From Nectonema munidae (Eukaryota > Nematomorpha > Nectonematoida > Nectonematidae), in NCBI GenBank assembly GCA_030549495.1, contig JAUIRK010000144.1, forward strand, positions 372,001 through 436,000: a DNA stretch of 64,000 bases, written 5' to 3'. The translations under genes were made by a program, and so were the position numbers. Below, piece after piece: positions 32,286-48,085 of this stretch (positions within the stretch are counted from its first letter, which is position 1; every line of letters begins with the position of its first letter). Under the pieces are notes generated by a model, which had not been told where the DNA came from, did no database searches, and was given only the letters and a program-made list of their open reading frames with translations.

Positions 32286-34004
32286 AACAAGAGCAATCTT
32301 TTTGTAAAAAAATATCAAAAATCATCACAAAGAAATTTTTTAATACTTCTAGGAACAATATCTTTGCATCTCTGGAAGGTTGAACAAAGGCGGCTGGTCA
32401 GCATTTAAAATCTAAGATGTTTTGATCTTTACTTTTATTTTTGCCTAACGTTATAAAATTTTTTAATTCGAATTTGTGTGTGATCTGTGAGATACGTTGA
32501 TTCAATTGCCATCAAAGACAGATTCTAGTTTTACAGTTCACTTGAAACCACTACAAAATCTAGCGCATCTGGTCAAATACAGCCACTAATTACATGATCC
32601 ACCGATTTGCTATCGCCAATAAGACTCTCTCTTTTCTTCAGAAATTACTTGATTCTATAATAAAAATTATACATTATTTCAAAACGACAGCCCTAAATTC
32701 AAAGATTATATAGGAGCTAAATTTCCAAAATTTGGTTTGCAATTACTTAGTGCTATTCTTAATAAGCAGCTACCTAAATGCAAGTCTGTAAGACACATCA
32801 GTTGAGCCAGAAAACTTTGCCTTCATGCGCCAAATCATTTTTCCTTAGCTTTGCTTTTGGAAGGTGCATAACCATTCGCTCTGAAAGGAAAACGCAAAGC
32901 ACTGAACTAATGGAGCGCATACTTTTGCTCATCCCTCAGACCAAGTTTTGGGAGTCCCTGCTATAGGATGTAATTTTTCAATATGCAGAGGTTTGACTAC
33001 TTAGTGAATGTGATTTTCTACTAATTGCTCAACTAATACTCTAAAAGACTAGGAACTTTAAAAAGGTACATTGAATTTATGACTCTTTTCTCTCAATTAT
33101 ATAGGAAATAAATGAAATAAGGAGGTCATTGCTCGATAATTACATTTGAGATGGAGGTAAGGAATAGAATGTTTGTCAAAAATTTGAGAGGGGTATGCAA
33201 AGAAAGAGAGATGTTGCATTTGCTTTGTTGTGAATGATAAGTCAGATTTTAAACGATAAAAATCAGACGGCCTTCACGTCTTTCTTCGCGATTGGATCGA
33301 TTGATTCGCGCAAAATAAATATGCACACTTTTTTTAATTAAATTTAAAAGTAAATTTATGAACAAGTTCAAATCAATACAAAGTCTCATCTTTGTCAACC
33401 CTAGGATGTACCAAGAGCACACACGAGTGAATCCGTGGAGCACAAAGGACAACACAATTATAGAGACGCAAATATACTGCATCTCTCTCTCTCTCCTACG
33501 TATATATATATATATCCATATATCTGATTATCATGCTAAATTTTTGTTCATTCAAATATAATAAATTCACAGCGCTTTCTAATACTAGAGGGTAGTTAGC
33601 TGCAGAAGGAAGCAAGATTTACTCAAATCAAAGTATATATGTGCATCTTATAGTCAATGCGTGTAATTAGTCATTTCGCAAAAAGTCTAGGCATGCAATG
33701 TTAAGACCAAAAATTTTAGGCGTTATACGAATTCCCTGAGTACAACAAAGATATAGGATATGTATAGGTAGAATGTATATATTTGTGTGTACACATAGAT
33801 ATAATGTGATGTAGAGAAAAGCCTTGTTAACCTTACAAAACTATCTTATGTCATAGTAACTATTTGCTTTGAATACTAAGTATTGATTAGTGTAATGCAA
33901 TATATACAAGATATAATATAATTAATATATATGATGTGCTTGAGGTTGATAAAGCGTCAAAGTTTTGCAGAAGGAGGCATTTCCATCGCAAAAGCATACG
34001 CAAA
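32286..34004. other. Intergenic, nothing recognised
   Basis: AT-rich. A short open stretch at 32,778-32,966 (plus) has no recognisable domain. There is a small (CT)/(TA) low-complexity patch at about 33,482-33,515. Confidence 0.45.
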
Positions 34005-34090
34005 AATGACAACAACAACAACAACAACAACCAAGATAAAGAGCGTAACGTTGTTTGTACAAATAAATAAAGAAATAAATTCAAAAATGC

Positions 34091-34121
<31 letters not shown>

Positions 34122-34130
34122 TAATAATCA
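34005..34130 (+). repeat. Trinucleotide microsatellites (AAC)n and (AAT)n
   Basis: gacaacaacaacaacaacaac at about 34,008-34,030 and aataataat... at about 34,090-34,117. Confidence 0.85.
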
Positions 34131-35449
34131 TCATCTCTCATCTCCAGATAAATGAAAAATTAACATGTCTTTGTGTGTGTGTACTGCGAAAAATACGCAC
34201 TTGTCTATTTACACACCACACACCATCCAAGAAAAGAAGGAAAAAGATGCAATAATTCGCATTTTCTATCACAAACGACAAGATAATGGTGGCAAATAGA
34301 GGGAGGGAGAGAGAGATCAGAGGCATTCATTGAAGAAGAGGAAGAAGAAGAAAGGCCATTGAAAATTTTGGAGAGGGCAGAGAGTGTAAGAGTTTTTGGA
34401 GTGCAATGAAATTTGAAGAATCTACGGTCATCTTAAACAAAAGGGGAGAGAGATTCTTTGGGAAATTTTATTAACGTTTTATCGAGTTTTATATAAGTCG
34501 AAGAGAAGGTGGTTTTATTTTTTGAGACACCGGTGTGTCTGCATTTGTGTGGGATCGAATGGCTTAAGCTTACTTTTTCAGCGCAAAAAGGTTGGAGAGT
34601 ACTTGTAATGTTTTTATGAGAAAATGTAGTTTGGAAATTTTATTGTATAGAAATTCTAGTTATAAGGATTGTTATTGATTTGCAGGAGTTCGTAAAGGAA
34701 TTTGTCATTAAAATGAACTTGATTTTTTAATGTTGAGATATTCAGAGAACAAGATACTAAGAAGACCGCAAAAAGATTGACGGATATTAATTGAACCCAA
34801 ATCGTTTGGAATCTGAAATCATGAAATAAAGAAGGTGAAAAAGAAAAAGCATCGACTCAAAAATTAGGCATGTTTTACATCGCTTTTGTAGACAATTTTG
34901 AGGGAGAAAGGCTTTATCTACTATTTCTTCCCGGCTTGATTAATGGAGGTATTGTCGTTTTGAATGAAATACATCGTTTTATTTCTTGATAAACGTTGTT
35001 CCTCATGAATCGAGTTCGCTGTTAAACGTATTCTCTGATACATGCATCTTTATTCGTTCACTTTTAATGAATTCAAAAAAGTTATTAGTATTCTACGGGA
35101 AAGCTTCATCCGTTTTCATTTCCTGATTTTGAAGGCACCAAATGGAAAGATTTATTTAAGTATTGTTCTCTATTAAAAAAAGAGCTCCATAACCGGATAC
35201 ATTTTGAAAAAGTAAAGTTGAGCGAAAGAGTGACAATGAAAAAAGGACAGTTGCTCGCTTATTACATATCTGCCTTGAAAAAGATGTATCCATCACTTTA
35301 TCGCAATATCTTTTCGGCATACACCTTACAAAATGATACGTCAACGCATATGGGCTCCAAAAAAACGTTTTATGCAGGGAAAAAGGGATGCATGCATACT
35401 TTTCCCCAAAGTTCGCATTGGTACTAAGAATATTCAAAATTTTTGTTTG
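34131..35449. other. Intergenic, purine-rich patches
   Basis: GA-rich stretches at 34,297-34,390; otherwise no feature is supported. Confidence 0.45.
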
Positions 35450-35453
35450 TTAA

Positions 35454-35604
35454 CCCATTTAAGGCCAAGCAAAGCAGACGATATCTAAAAAAACGCAGAC
35501 GATATCTAAAAAAACGCAGACGATTTATATTCAAAGTCATTGAAAAAAGCAGACGAAGATGAAATTACTTATGTTCCAAAATAGGAACATTGGCCGTAAA
35601 TGGG
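35454..35604. mobile_element. piggyBac-type MITE (TTAA), GACGAT family
   Basis: 151 bp between TTAA copies (35450-35453 and 35605-35608). The ends are CCCATTTAAGGCCAA and TTGGCCGTAAATGGG. The inside contains a directly duplicated acgatatctaaaaaaacgca unit. It belongs to the same family as 18,724-18,852, in the opposite orientation. Confidence 0.85.
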
Positions 35605-35608
35605 TTAA

Positions 35609-36168
35609 TATCCAAAATATTTTAGGAATTACTTTATTCAAAGAGAAGAACGAATTTTTATACATTTATTTTGATCAAGTTAGACTACTACAAAAAATAT
35701 ATATATTTTTCACTAAAAAATAACTACACTTTTGTTAACTTGCAAATGAAAACATTTAGGCTATTGTAACAAAAATATAGGAAAAATTAAAATACCTGAA
35801 ACAAAAGGATTTATTTTGAGAGAAGAAAAATTTTGCATTTCTTAGTTAAAAGTTTAGACTTCGTAAATAAAAAAAGAATGTTTCTGGAGCTATTGCAAGT
35901 GTAAACCCTAATAACGGGAATAAATTTATATCCAAAATTCAGCGCTTCTTCCCAAAAATCTTAAATATGGAAACTGTTACTTTTATTTTTTTGAAGTAAA
36001 TAACTCATAAAATATTTTAGATACAAAAAAAAGGGTTAGTTCCCATTTGTCCTTGTTTAGTGCCAATTTGAACTTGGTTAGTGCCCATTAAACTTGAAAA
36101 GGTATAGTATTATTATAGGAGTAAAAACAGCCACAAGATTAGTCTGGAATTTTTAAAGTGCGAATTTT
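35609..36168. other. Intergenic, nothing recognised
   Basis: AT-rich DNA without a supported feature. Confidence 0.5.
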
Positions 36169-36335
36169 GGGTCTTTTCGTTTAGACGGTCACATCAAGTA
36201 ATCACCATTTCGTCTACCTTTTATAGTTAATTATATTATTTAATTATAGTTATTAATATTATAGCAACCAGGACATAACTATAAAAGGCAGGCGAAATGG
36301 TGATTACTTGATGTGGCCGTCTAAACGAAAACACC
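36169..36335. mobile_element. Fold-back (long inverted repeat) element
   Basis: Two arms of about 60 bp (36,169-36,230 and 36,274-36,335) are inverted copies with about 4 mismatches. They start ggtSttttcgtttagacgg and include catcaagtaatcaccattt and ccttttatagtta. The spacer is about 43 bp and AT-rich. The transcript would fold into one strong hairpin. No target duplication could be fixed. Confidence 0.8.
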
Positions 36336-40032
<3,697 letters not shown>

Positions 40033-41104
40033 GAAACGTATTGAGGAAAAATAGATAATTCAAAGTGTGCTTGAGACTCAGAGACTGCATGATTTGCGTT
40101 TTACGAGAGGAAGATGGTTAGAATTCATATTTAAAAGGTAAGGTACAGCATGTAAGCTAACAAATAGATCAATAACAAAAAACTCACAGGTTGTTCACAA
40201 AAATGAAAACATGAGATATTGAAGAATCAAATTTCCAATTTTGATATGTGCGTATTGAAAGCCAGGCTCCACTAAATAAGACTGGCCAGTTCCAAAATTT
40301 TAAATCTAATCCCAATTAACCTTCTCATTGACATTTCTTCCAATTTTTCGTTTGCTGGAATCCGTCACAATTAACTCAGTTTGCATCGAGCGATGAGTAG
40401 TGAAGCTGGAATGCTTGGATTCAGAACCCGGCCATAGTCAGTTTCTAATAAACAGATTATCCTTCTCATGCCTTCAAGGAAGAAGTTAAGATTTTTTGAC
40501 AACTATCAATCAATATGCTAACCAATCATGCGTTGCAAAAATACAAAGGTGGAATACAGTAGGATAGTGCGACAAATCTTAATTAAAAAGAACAAAACGA
40601 AGATATGAGTCTTTTTCAACTCAAGTCAAGCAGAAAGCAAGAATCTTAATTTTTGAGTTTTCAGGAAATACTCATGTATAAAATTGATTTAGGATCAAGA
40701 GAAAACCATTCAAATCTTGGACCACATGTTGTTATTGTTCAAAACGTTTATGGATTCTGGTGAGAAGTGCTGCTAATGCACATCAGTTTTGCCAGACATG
40801 TTATTTTCGCTAGATCAACTTTAAAAAGTAAAAGTGGCATTTTATATTTAGATAATGCTATGAAAAAATGATACAAAAAGTAAGACAATTTTGTTGAAGT
40901 TTTCATTGAAATATTTTGATGCTTATAAATAAAAAAAATTTTTTAATTAAAATCCAGCATAGAAGATAATATATTTAAAAAAGAAAAGTTTCCTAAGAGT
41001 CGCAATAAATTGTAGATTTGTTTGATTAATTCTAAATCAGAAACACGCATTCAAGCACAATTCAGCCTCTGAATAATTCGTAGTCAAGGTAATTTTAATA
41101 ATAA
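40033..41104. other. Intergenic, nothing firmly recognised
   Basis: A box-B-like ggattcagaaccc at about 40,420 may be a decayed SINE; otherwise there is no feature. Confidence 0.4.
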
Positions 41105-41670
41105 TAATAATAATAATCGGTTTTAGGGCTAGATTCCACAGCAAGATAGGGTTCAGCAGTTTCTATTACAAATATGGATGTTCATGTTATTTGTTCAATT
41201 CTACGTCTCCAGTTTTTTCAATCTGGCTCATCGCCAAATTTTATATTACTTTTCCTCAAATTCTCCTCAACTACTTCTCTTCATGTTATTTTGGGTCTTT
41301 ATTGTTGTTGTTGTTGTTGTTTGCCTCCACGATTTGTCATCTGGGTGTCGACAGATCGACATAATCAAATTAAAATCCTCATACATTCAAGAATTGGGTC
41401 TTTATTTATATCGTTTACTTGACATAGACCTCTAATTTTCTCATGACGTTGCCTAGATTTTATAATTATAATTATAGATGATTCTTAGCACTCTCATTTC
41501 AGTTGTATTTAATCTGTTTTTCTCAGCTTCTTTTAACGCCAAATTTTCACTACCATACGCTAAGCTTGATCTCACGCAACGTTTGTACAAATGACCGCTG
41601 AGAGGTAAAGAACATGCACTACTGCACAAAATACTGCTTAAAGATTTAAATATCTTCCCGGCTACTTTTA
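41105..41670 (-). pseudogene. LINE reverse transcriptase C-terminal remnant
   Basis: Reading leftward, LYKRCVRSSLAYGSENLALK with NRLNTTEMRVLRII (about 41,465-41,600) matches the non-LTR ORF2 segment 'LY---V-P-L-YGSE-W-L---...E-R-LR-I'. It is followed by degenerate sequence. It may belong to the same family as the LINE tail at 28,150-28,563. An (aat)n tract at 41,096-41,117 lies at the far end, and (ttg)n at 41,302-41,321 is inside. Confidence 0.7.
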
Positions 41671-42199
41671 TTCTAGATGAAGCAGAATTGTTCTGCTTCC
41701 AGTACGCGTTTAAAACGGAGCAAGCACTTTAAATTTTGGAACTGCAAAAAAATTGTGGTCTTAGAGCCGGCAACGATGCATATTGTGTAAACGTGGCCAA
41801 ATAAAAAAATATTCAGTATTGTGCGTGCGCTGATTAGCATGAGCGTATTGGATTTTTGAGGATGTTCATGAAAGAGTGCTGGTGGTAGCAGCATCAATCA
41901 AAACAAGTTTGTTTCTGATGTTATAAAGCGCCCTTCATTCAGAAATAAGAATTTTGCTATCACCACCTTATAAAATTTCTATTGATGTCAGTTAAAACTG
42001 GACAGCAGAAGATATCCAGAGTTTGCTAAAATCAATGGAAATTTAATAAAGACGTCTGCTTTGGTAAAGATTTCAAACATTTATGACGTGTCACTAATTA
42101 TTCAAAGCAATAATTATATTAAAAGTCCATTAAAATGATAATTATATCCAACATCCATTTCATTGAAAGCAAATTGATCCAGATTCAGGTGCATACAGA
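41671..42199. other. Intergenic, nothing recognised
   Basis: No supported feature. Confidence 0.5.
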
Positions 42200-42910
42200 A
42201 GAATCTCGATATGACGACCACCTCTCGTACATCTAAATAGTGGTTTTAACAGCAAGTTGTTCGCATTAATGAAAAAAATTAAACTCATAAAAAATAGCGC
42301 GAAAAAATTCTTTTTTTGAAAAAAATGAACCTATTTTTGTTTGTTTTGTTTGATGTTGATTAAAATAATTTTTTGAAGTGTTTGAGCATTGAATATTTAA
42401 ATTATTTATTTTGAATATTTAAGCAGAAATTCTTTGTACTTTCAGACATTTTTATAAAAAAAAATTTTGAATTGCAGCTCTTCTTCTAATCTTTCCATCC
42501 TTCTAATAGTTCTTTGGGTGTAGATAAATCTTCTTCAACTTTTATGTAAGATTGTGTTAAGATTGCTTCAACAACTTCGTACTTTTCAGCTGTTTTTTCA
42601 ATAAGTTGTTCGAGCAAGACTTCATCGCTTTTTTCATTCAAACGACTCGATGTACTTTCACATTGAAAACGAGATTTCGCGAAACATTTTATGGTTTCTT
42701 CTGGTTTGCATTTTGAAACGACTTATACTATCCAGTGACATGCTTGAATACACTAATGGATTTGCTGATATCTTTTACACAATTGCAAGTGTCGAACTTT
42801 GTATGCCTAAGTAAAAGTTTCCTCTCATTTGTCTTTATAGACTAGAAGATAACCTGATCCAGAGGTTGTAGAACTGAAGTTGTGTCAACAGGAAAAAACT
42901 TTATTAATAG
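42200..42910 (-). pseudogene. Tigger/JRK-like transposase C-terminal remnant
   Basis: Reading leftward, FFPVDTTSVLQPLDQ (about 42,845-42,890) is the conserved 'FLP-NTTS-LQPLDQG' block of Tigger transposases. Next is a KTNERKLLLR piece, then CKPEETIKCFAKSRF (about 42,665-42,710), which matches 'V-PETI-NCFRKAGF'. An acidic tail with EKTAEKYEVVEAI ends in a stop near 42,490. The element end agaatctcgatatgacgac at about 42,202 fits a Tigger terminus. There are stops in the middle part (about 42,835). Confidence 0.75.
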
Positions 42911-43154
42911 GAGAAGCTTTATATTATTGATATTTAATATTAATCAATTACGCATCCTCATTTTTGAAGTAATGAAGGCAAAGCCTTTGGAACCAGAGAT
43001 ATTTTCTACACAAATTGGACGCTTTGAACGCAAAATTTATATAAATTTTAACATAACTTTCGGATAAGAAGAGTTTCGAATTCGGTTTACCTTTATCCAA
43101 AATGAAATATGGAATTTACGAAACAAATGTTTAAACTATTTGAGCAAAGTAAAG

Positions 43155-43290
43155 TGCAGGATTGTCTAAGATCTGGGTGTGATTACCGCTGGTCTGGGGT
43201 TCGAGTCACATCTCCTCAACTGTTCATAGTTCAGTCCAAGCTGCGTAGATTGAGCCGTGCAGCTGAAAGTACTTCATGGTTATGTTTGAC
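43155..43290 (+). repeat. tRNA-derived SINE
   Basis: Box-B-like ggggttcgagtcac (43,197-43,210), then ctgttcatagttcagtccaag, the tail also seen at 1,579 and 23,085. The head differs, so it is a diverged subfamily. Confidence 0.55.
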
Positions 43291-45346
43291 TCTGAGTGAG
43301 TTCACAGTAGTGTTCTTGCTCAGGAAATGTTAATTTGAAGAAAAAAATTATAACGATTACAAAGTATATTCCAAATAAATGCATATCAATCTGAAGGATT
43401 TAAAAAGTGATCGTTATACTTCTTACAACTAAAAGTTAGTGTCGAAGTTATGAAAGAAATCCTGATAATAATTTATATGAAGAAAAAGGTATTTTTGAAT
43501 GTGGAAAAGAAATCCATAATTTTGATTAAAGCTAATTTTTAGAAATAAATATTTTCTGATTGAAAGAATATTGATTAAGATAAATACGATGAAAGTTCCC
43601 CTTTAATCATACTGATTTATTATAGATGATGTAAGGATAGAGAAAAATGGATAAATCTCGGGAGCAGGTGTTCGCAGGTCTAGATAGCTAGCATGTTGCC
43701 CCAAAAAAATTGGGTTGACCTTCACAAAACGTGAACTACTCTATAATTGGGGTAACTAGGTCGTAATTTCGAAGGTCCTCTCTCTTTTTCTTCCTCGTGC
43801 TTACTTTGCACATATGGTTAATCCACTACTGAATCTAACAGACAGCCTATTTTTATTTCAAATTTATTTAATTTACCAGCTTCGGTAAAAGGGGAATACA
43901 CGTAGATCATCCAATCGCACGCCAATGCTACATATCAAGAAAAGGTTATGCAAGAGAAGGCAATACGATTGATTGATTGATTGATTGATTGATTATATCC
44001 AAGCACAAAATGTTTTAACATCCTTGTTTCAGTGAAGGATGAGGCAATTTCCGGGAAAAGTTAAAAACTAATTATAATAAACACATTCGACAGAAATTAC
44101 TCAAAAGAAATTTCAATATGAAGAAGGCTGCAACAACACAGTGTTTTATCATTGAAAATGGACACCTTTTATGCATTCGTTGTTATGGGTGGGTTGTGTG
44201 ATAAAGCATGGAAGTTTTGTAGCAGGTATACATAGTGTGTGTAAATAGAAGAAAGTAAATAGATGTATATATAACATCATCACAACGTCATCATCATCAT
44301 CATCATCATTATTATTATTCATGGCATGGCAAGAAGAAACAAGGTCGCAAAAGGCGTGTGTCAGTCAGTCATCCTCATTTATAAAAGATAATAGATTCAC
44401 AGCGAATCATGTCCATTTATTTAAAATCTAAAATGCTTTCGAGTATAAATCGAAAACGTAAAAATTGAACCGATTGATCCGATTTTTTAAATTAAAAATA
44501 ATATTCAGAATACATGGCGGTGATTAATTAAAAAAAAATTAAAATAATATTCAGAATACACGATTAATTTAAAAAAAAAAACAAAAAAAAATCATAATAT
44601 ATAAAATAATTGAGGAGTGTATGTAAAATATGTACAGCAAATTAAATATAGAAAACAAGGGGCGCACATCCGAGGCACCCTATTGTGATTTCAAGAGGGC
44701 CAAAAAGCCTTTCGATGCCCCCCCCCCCTCTTTGCCAATATTTCCAATTTTCTCAATTCAATATAGTTTTTTTTCTAGTACTAAAAGACTTTTTTTTATC
44801 TTGTGAGTAAACTTTCCATATAACTTTTCTTGTCTCAAGGTCAAGTCTTAGAATGAATATTTAATATCTATTTTTCCCACTAATTTCTACTTCATTGATA
44901 TAATAGAGGTAATTTGAGCAAATATTTTTATATCAATATAAAAAAGTACCTCTATAATTTTAAGATTAAAAGGTTTCTCCCTATTTATTACTGGAACTAA
45001 AGGAGTTAAATTAATGTGACCGAATACAGAAGTTAGGACAAATGTGCTTTGAATATTTGCTGAATATAATTTAGACAATCATGTCTTTTATTGCAGAAAT
45101 CGAATATATAGCATCTTTATTCTTAGATATTTGTTTTATTTAATGTTGTAGTTTTTTTATGAAGATTTTTTTGAATAGTTGGCAATGCATTTACACCTTG
45201 CTTTAAAATTTTGTTAATAAAACTTAGTACAAATCATTTCTTTTTAATGTAATTTTTAGCGTATAACTTATGGAATGGAATAGCTAAATTATATAAATTT
45301 AAAGTTTCTAAAATATTTCTTCCAAAAATTTTAAACTTCAATTTCA
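43291..45346. other. Intergenic, simple repeats only
   Basis: (GATT)n at about 43,966-43,995, (ATC)n and (ATT)n at about 44,286-44,320, and a C13 run at about 44,719. A 45-bp block with 'taaaataatattcagaatac' is duplicated at about 44,490-44,565. Confidence 0.55.
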
Positions 45347-45468
45347 AGTACCATAGAAATCAGACGATATCTAAAAAACGCAGACGATTTATATTCAAAG
45401 TCATTGAAAAAAGCAGACGAAGATGAAATTACAAATGTTCCCAAATAGGAGCATTGAGACTTAATGGG
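45347..45468. mobile_element. piggyBac-type MITE, GACGAT family, left end lost
   Basis: Matches the reverse of 18,724-18,852 from agtaccatagaaatcagacg to gacttaatggg, followed by TTAA at 45,469-45,472. The outer CCCATTA and TTAA of the left end are missing. Confidence 0.7.
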
Positions 45469-45472
45469 TTAA

Positions 45473-48085
45473 AAGGGACAAATTTAGATTCACGGCTTCA
45501 AAACCTGTCAATTCATAGACCGAAGTCCTACATATATTTTCAAAGAATTTACTGAATATATGTGTAGATAGAATATGAAGGTTTTTCTGCGTTACTAAAC
45601 TAGTTTGGTAACATTTCGTTGCTAAAAATTTTAAATTTTAATTTTAAGCAACAATGCTTAAAATGTTAAGTGAATAATCAATTCACTTAACCAATAACCA
45701 ATTCATTTGTAATGAACTAGGCCGGTTGACACTTAGTGAAATGAGAAGCTGAGAAAAACTTTTAGCTCCTAATCACTATTGTGTATAGCTGGTTGTCGAA
45801 TAATCGAATGTTGGATAAATGAGGTCTGACTGCATTACAAATGGATCTTCTAATACAACTCTTTCCAGGTTTTGTATTTAAAAGTCAAAGACATTTTGAA
45901 CCTTCAAACATCAAATATAGAATCGCTTCAACGGAAAAAAAATTTGTTTCCTAAAGATTTACAAGAGATAATTTTGAGAATCTAGTAAATCCCCCCCCCC
46001 CCCACCTCTAACTGCTCTTGGACATCAGGAGGGCCGGTTTTGATCCTATTTGAGACATTTTATCAAATTTGGAATCGTGCATTAAGTAACAGCTGTGAGA
46101 GCGTTAGTATTAGAAGCTCTTTGTGTATTCTAAGATCTAACTATAGAAAATGAAAATGGATACAAATATAATGAGCAGTAATGTTTAAACTTTTTTAAGT
46201 AGGGGGCAATATTTCTTTATCGTTGAACTGTACGGGCGCCAAGCTATCTAAAACGTATACAAATATTTGTTACAAAAAAAATAAATAAGGCTAAATGTAT
46301 AATTATATGTATTTTACATAAAATATTAATGAGATCCTGGCGACTGTATTTTTTGACAGGATTTTGAATTTCTGGCTCATAATTTGACGGTGCAATTCTC
46401 ATGCACTCAATTGGAAGGGCATGATTTATTTATTTTTAGATTTTAAAATCTTCATAGTTAAAAAGCTTGATTCACAAGAATAGCATGAACATAATCTCTG
46501 ATATGTTTCTTTTAAAGGGGAAAATTTAATCATCAACTAGGCTTCATAATTTAGGATTTCTGCCTTCACATTTTAATAGCAAATCATTTTGCAAAGTAAT
46601 AAATTTTCATTTCCTGAATAATATAGACAGATAGAGAGTATGGAATTTCTAATTTTTAAAATAAAGAAAGGCATTCCCAGATATACTGATTATTGTACAC
46701 ACTTTTTTTGGAATAGGACATTGGCTTATTTATTCATAAAATCTTTTAAGATAGTTGATTGATAAATAGATTTAACAATTTCATAGTTAGCTCATAGAAT
46801 ACAGAAAACGCTTCAAATAGTAACTCTAGCACTGTTGGGCGGGACCCCGCTAATTGATAAAATAGCTCAAATAGTATTACTACCAGCCACGATATAGCAC
46901 AAGCTGTTAAAGGCCTTTTTAGGTGAACTATAGGCTATGTATAGAGATATCATTTTATATACGTAAGTTCATTGTTTAGGTAAAAACAAAGTAATTTGTA
47001 GATTTAAAAAACTATTTCACAAAGTAAACTAAAATGGTAAAATTAAGTTTTTCACAATGCTTAGTAGAATTATTTTTTTTAATTTACAATTTAAAAGTCT
47101 AAAAGTAGATTACAACTCACGTATCCAAATCTGAGTTACGACTGTATGAGAATTTATATAAACCTAGATCTTGTCAAAGAAATGCAGTCTCAAGGATCTC
47201 ATTAAAATAGTTAGGAAAAATATCTTTGAATTTGTTTTGCAAAAATTATGAAAGATATACATTTTAAGAAAAATAAAGTAGAAAACAATTCTAACATAAA
47301 ATCACGAAAGCAAAATGGTAAAAAAAAATTGAAGCAAAAGAGAAAAAAGCTTGAAATTTCCCACTATAAATTGAACAAAGAAAATTTTAAGATGGATACA
47401 AAATAATACATGACTGCACTAAAATAATGCACGTTACACAAAGAATTGAACATTGTGGAGCAATAAACGTAAATGTTGCATCTCTGATATCCTTTATGCA
47501 ATAAAGATTTCTGCTGAGGCTGCATTACGGTGATGGCCATCCGCCGCTACCATAAATATGCCTAACGTAATTGGCAAGTAAACAAGCCAGTGTTAAAAAA
47601 AATTTAAACCCCCTTAATCAGAACGGAACTTTTTAAAAAAATAATCGGATAACAAGATTGTAGGTTATAAGAATTGCGAAAAACAACGATTTTGCTGTCA
47701 AATTTTAAAGAGTTAATATAATAACTGAAAAAAATTGGCCCATTTTCATGAAAAAAAAATATTTTAAATATTAAATAAAAAATTTTATAAACTTAAAAAA
47801 AATTTACTGAAAACCATTAATAATATAGATGAAACATCAAAATTTGAATAAAATTTAAACATCAGTAAAAATTCTTAGATGTTTTGATTTCATTTTTCGC
47901 TATAAATTTTCACATTTATTTCAGATAGAACAAAAAGCAAAACATATTTAAATTTAAAAAATAAAATTTATGATTAAAAATTTCAAATAATAAAATAAAA
48001 AATAATAATAAATTAGACAATAATTATGCACATAATAAAGTAACTAAAAGAATAATGGCAAAGAAAAATCCTTATTAACCTACAA
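45473..48085. other. Intergenic, AT-rich, with one Tigger-like terminus
   Basis: At 45,790-45,832, ttggataaatgaggtctgactg is the inverse of CAGTCAGACCTCATTTATCCAA, a typical Tigger end. No partner end is found. There is a poly-C run at 45,989-46,002. The rest holds nothing recognisable. Confidence 0.45.
48071..48085 (+). repeat. LINE target-site duplication, left copy
   Basis: cttattaacctacaa, identical to 49,893-49,907. Confidence 0.85.
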
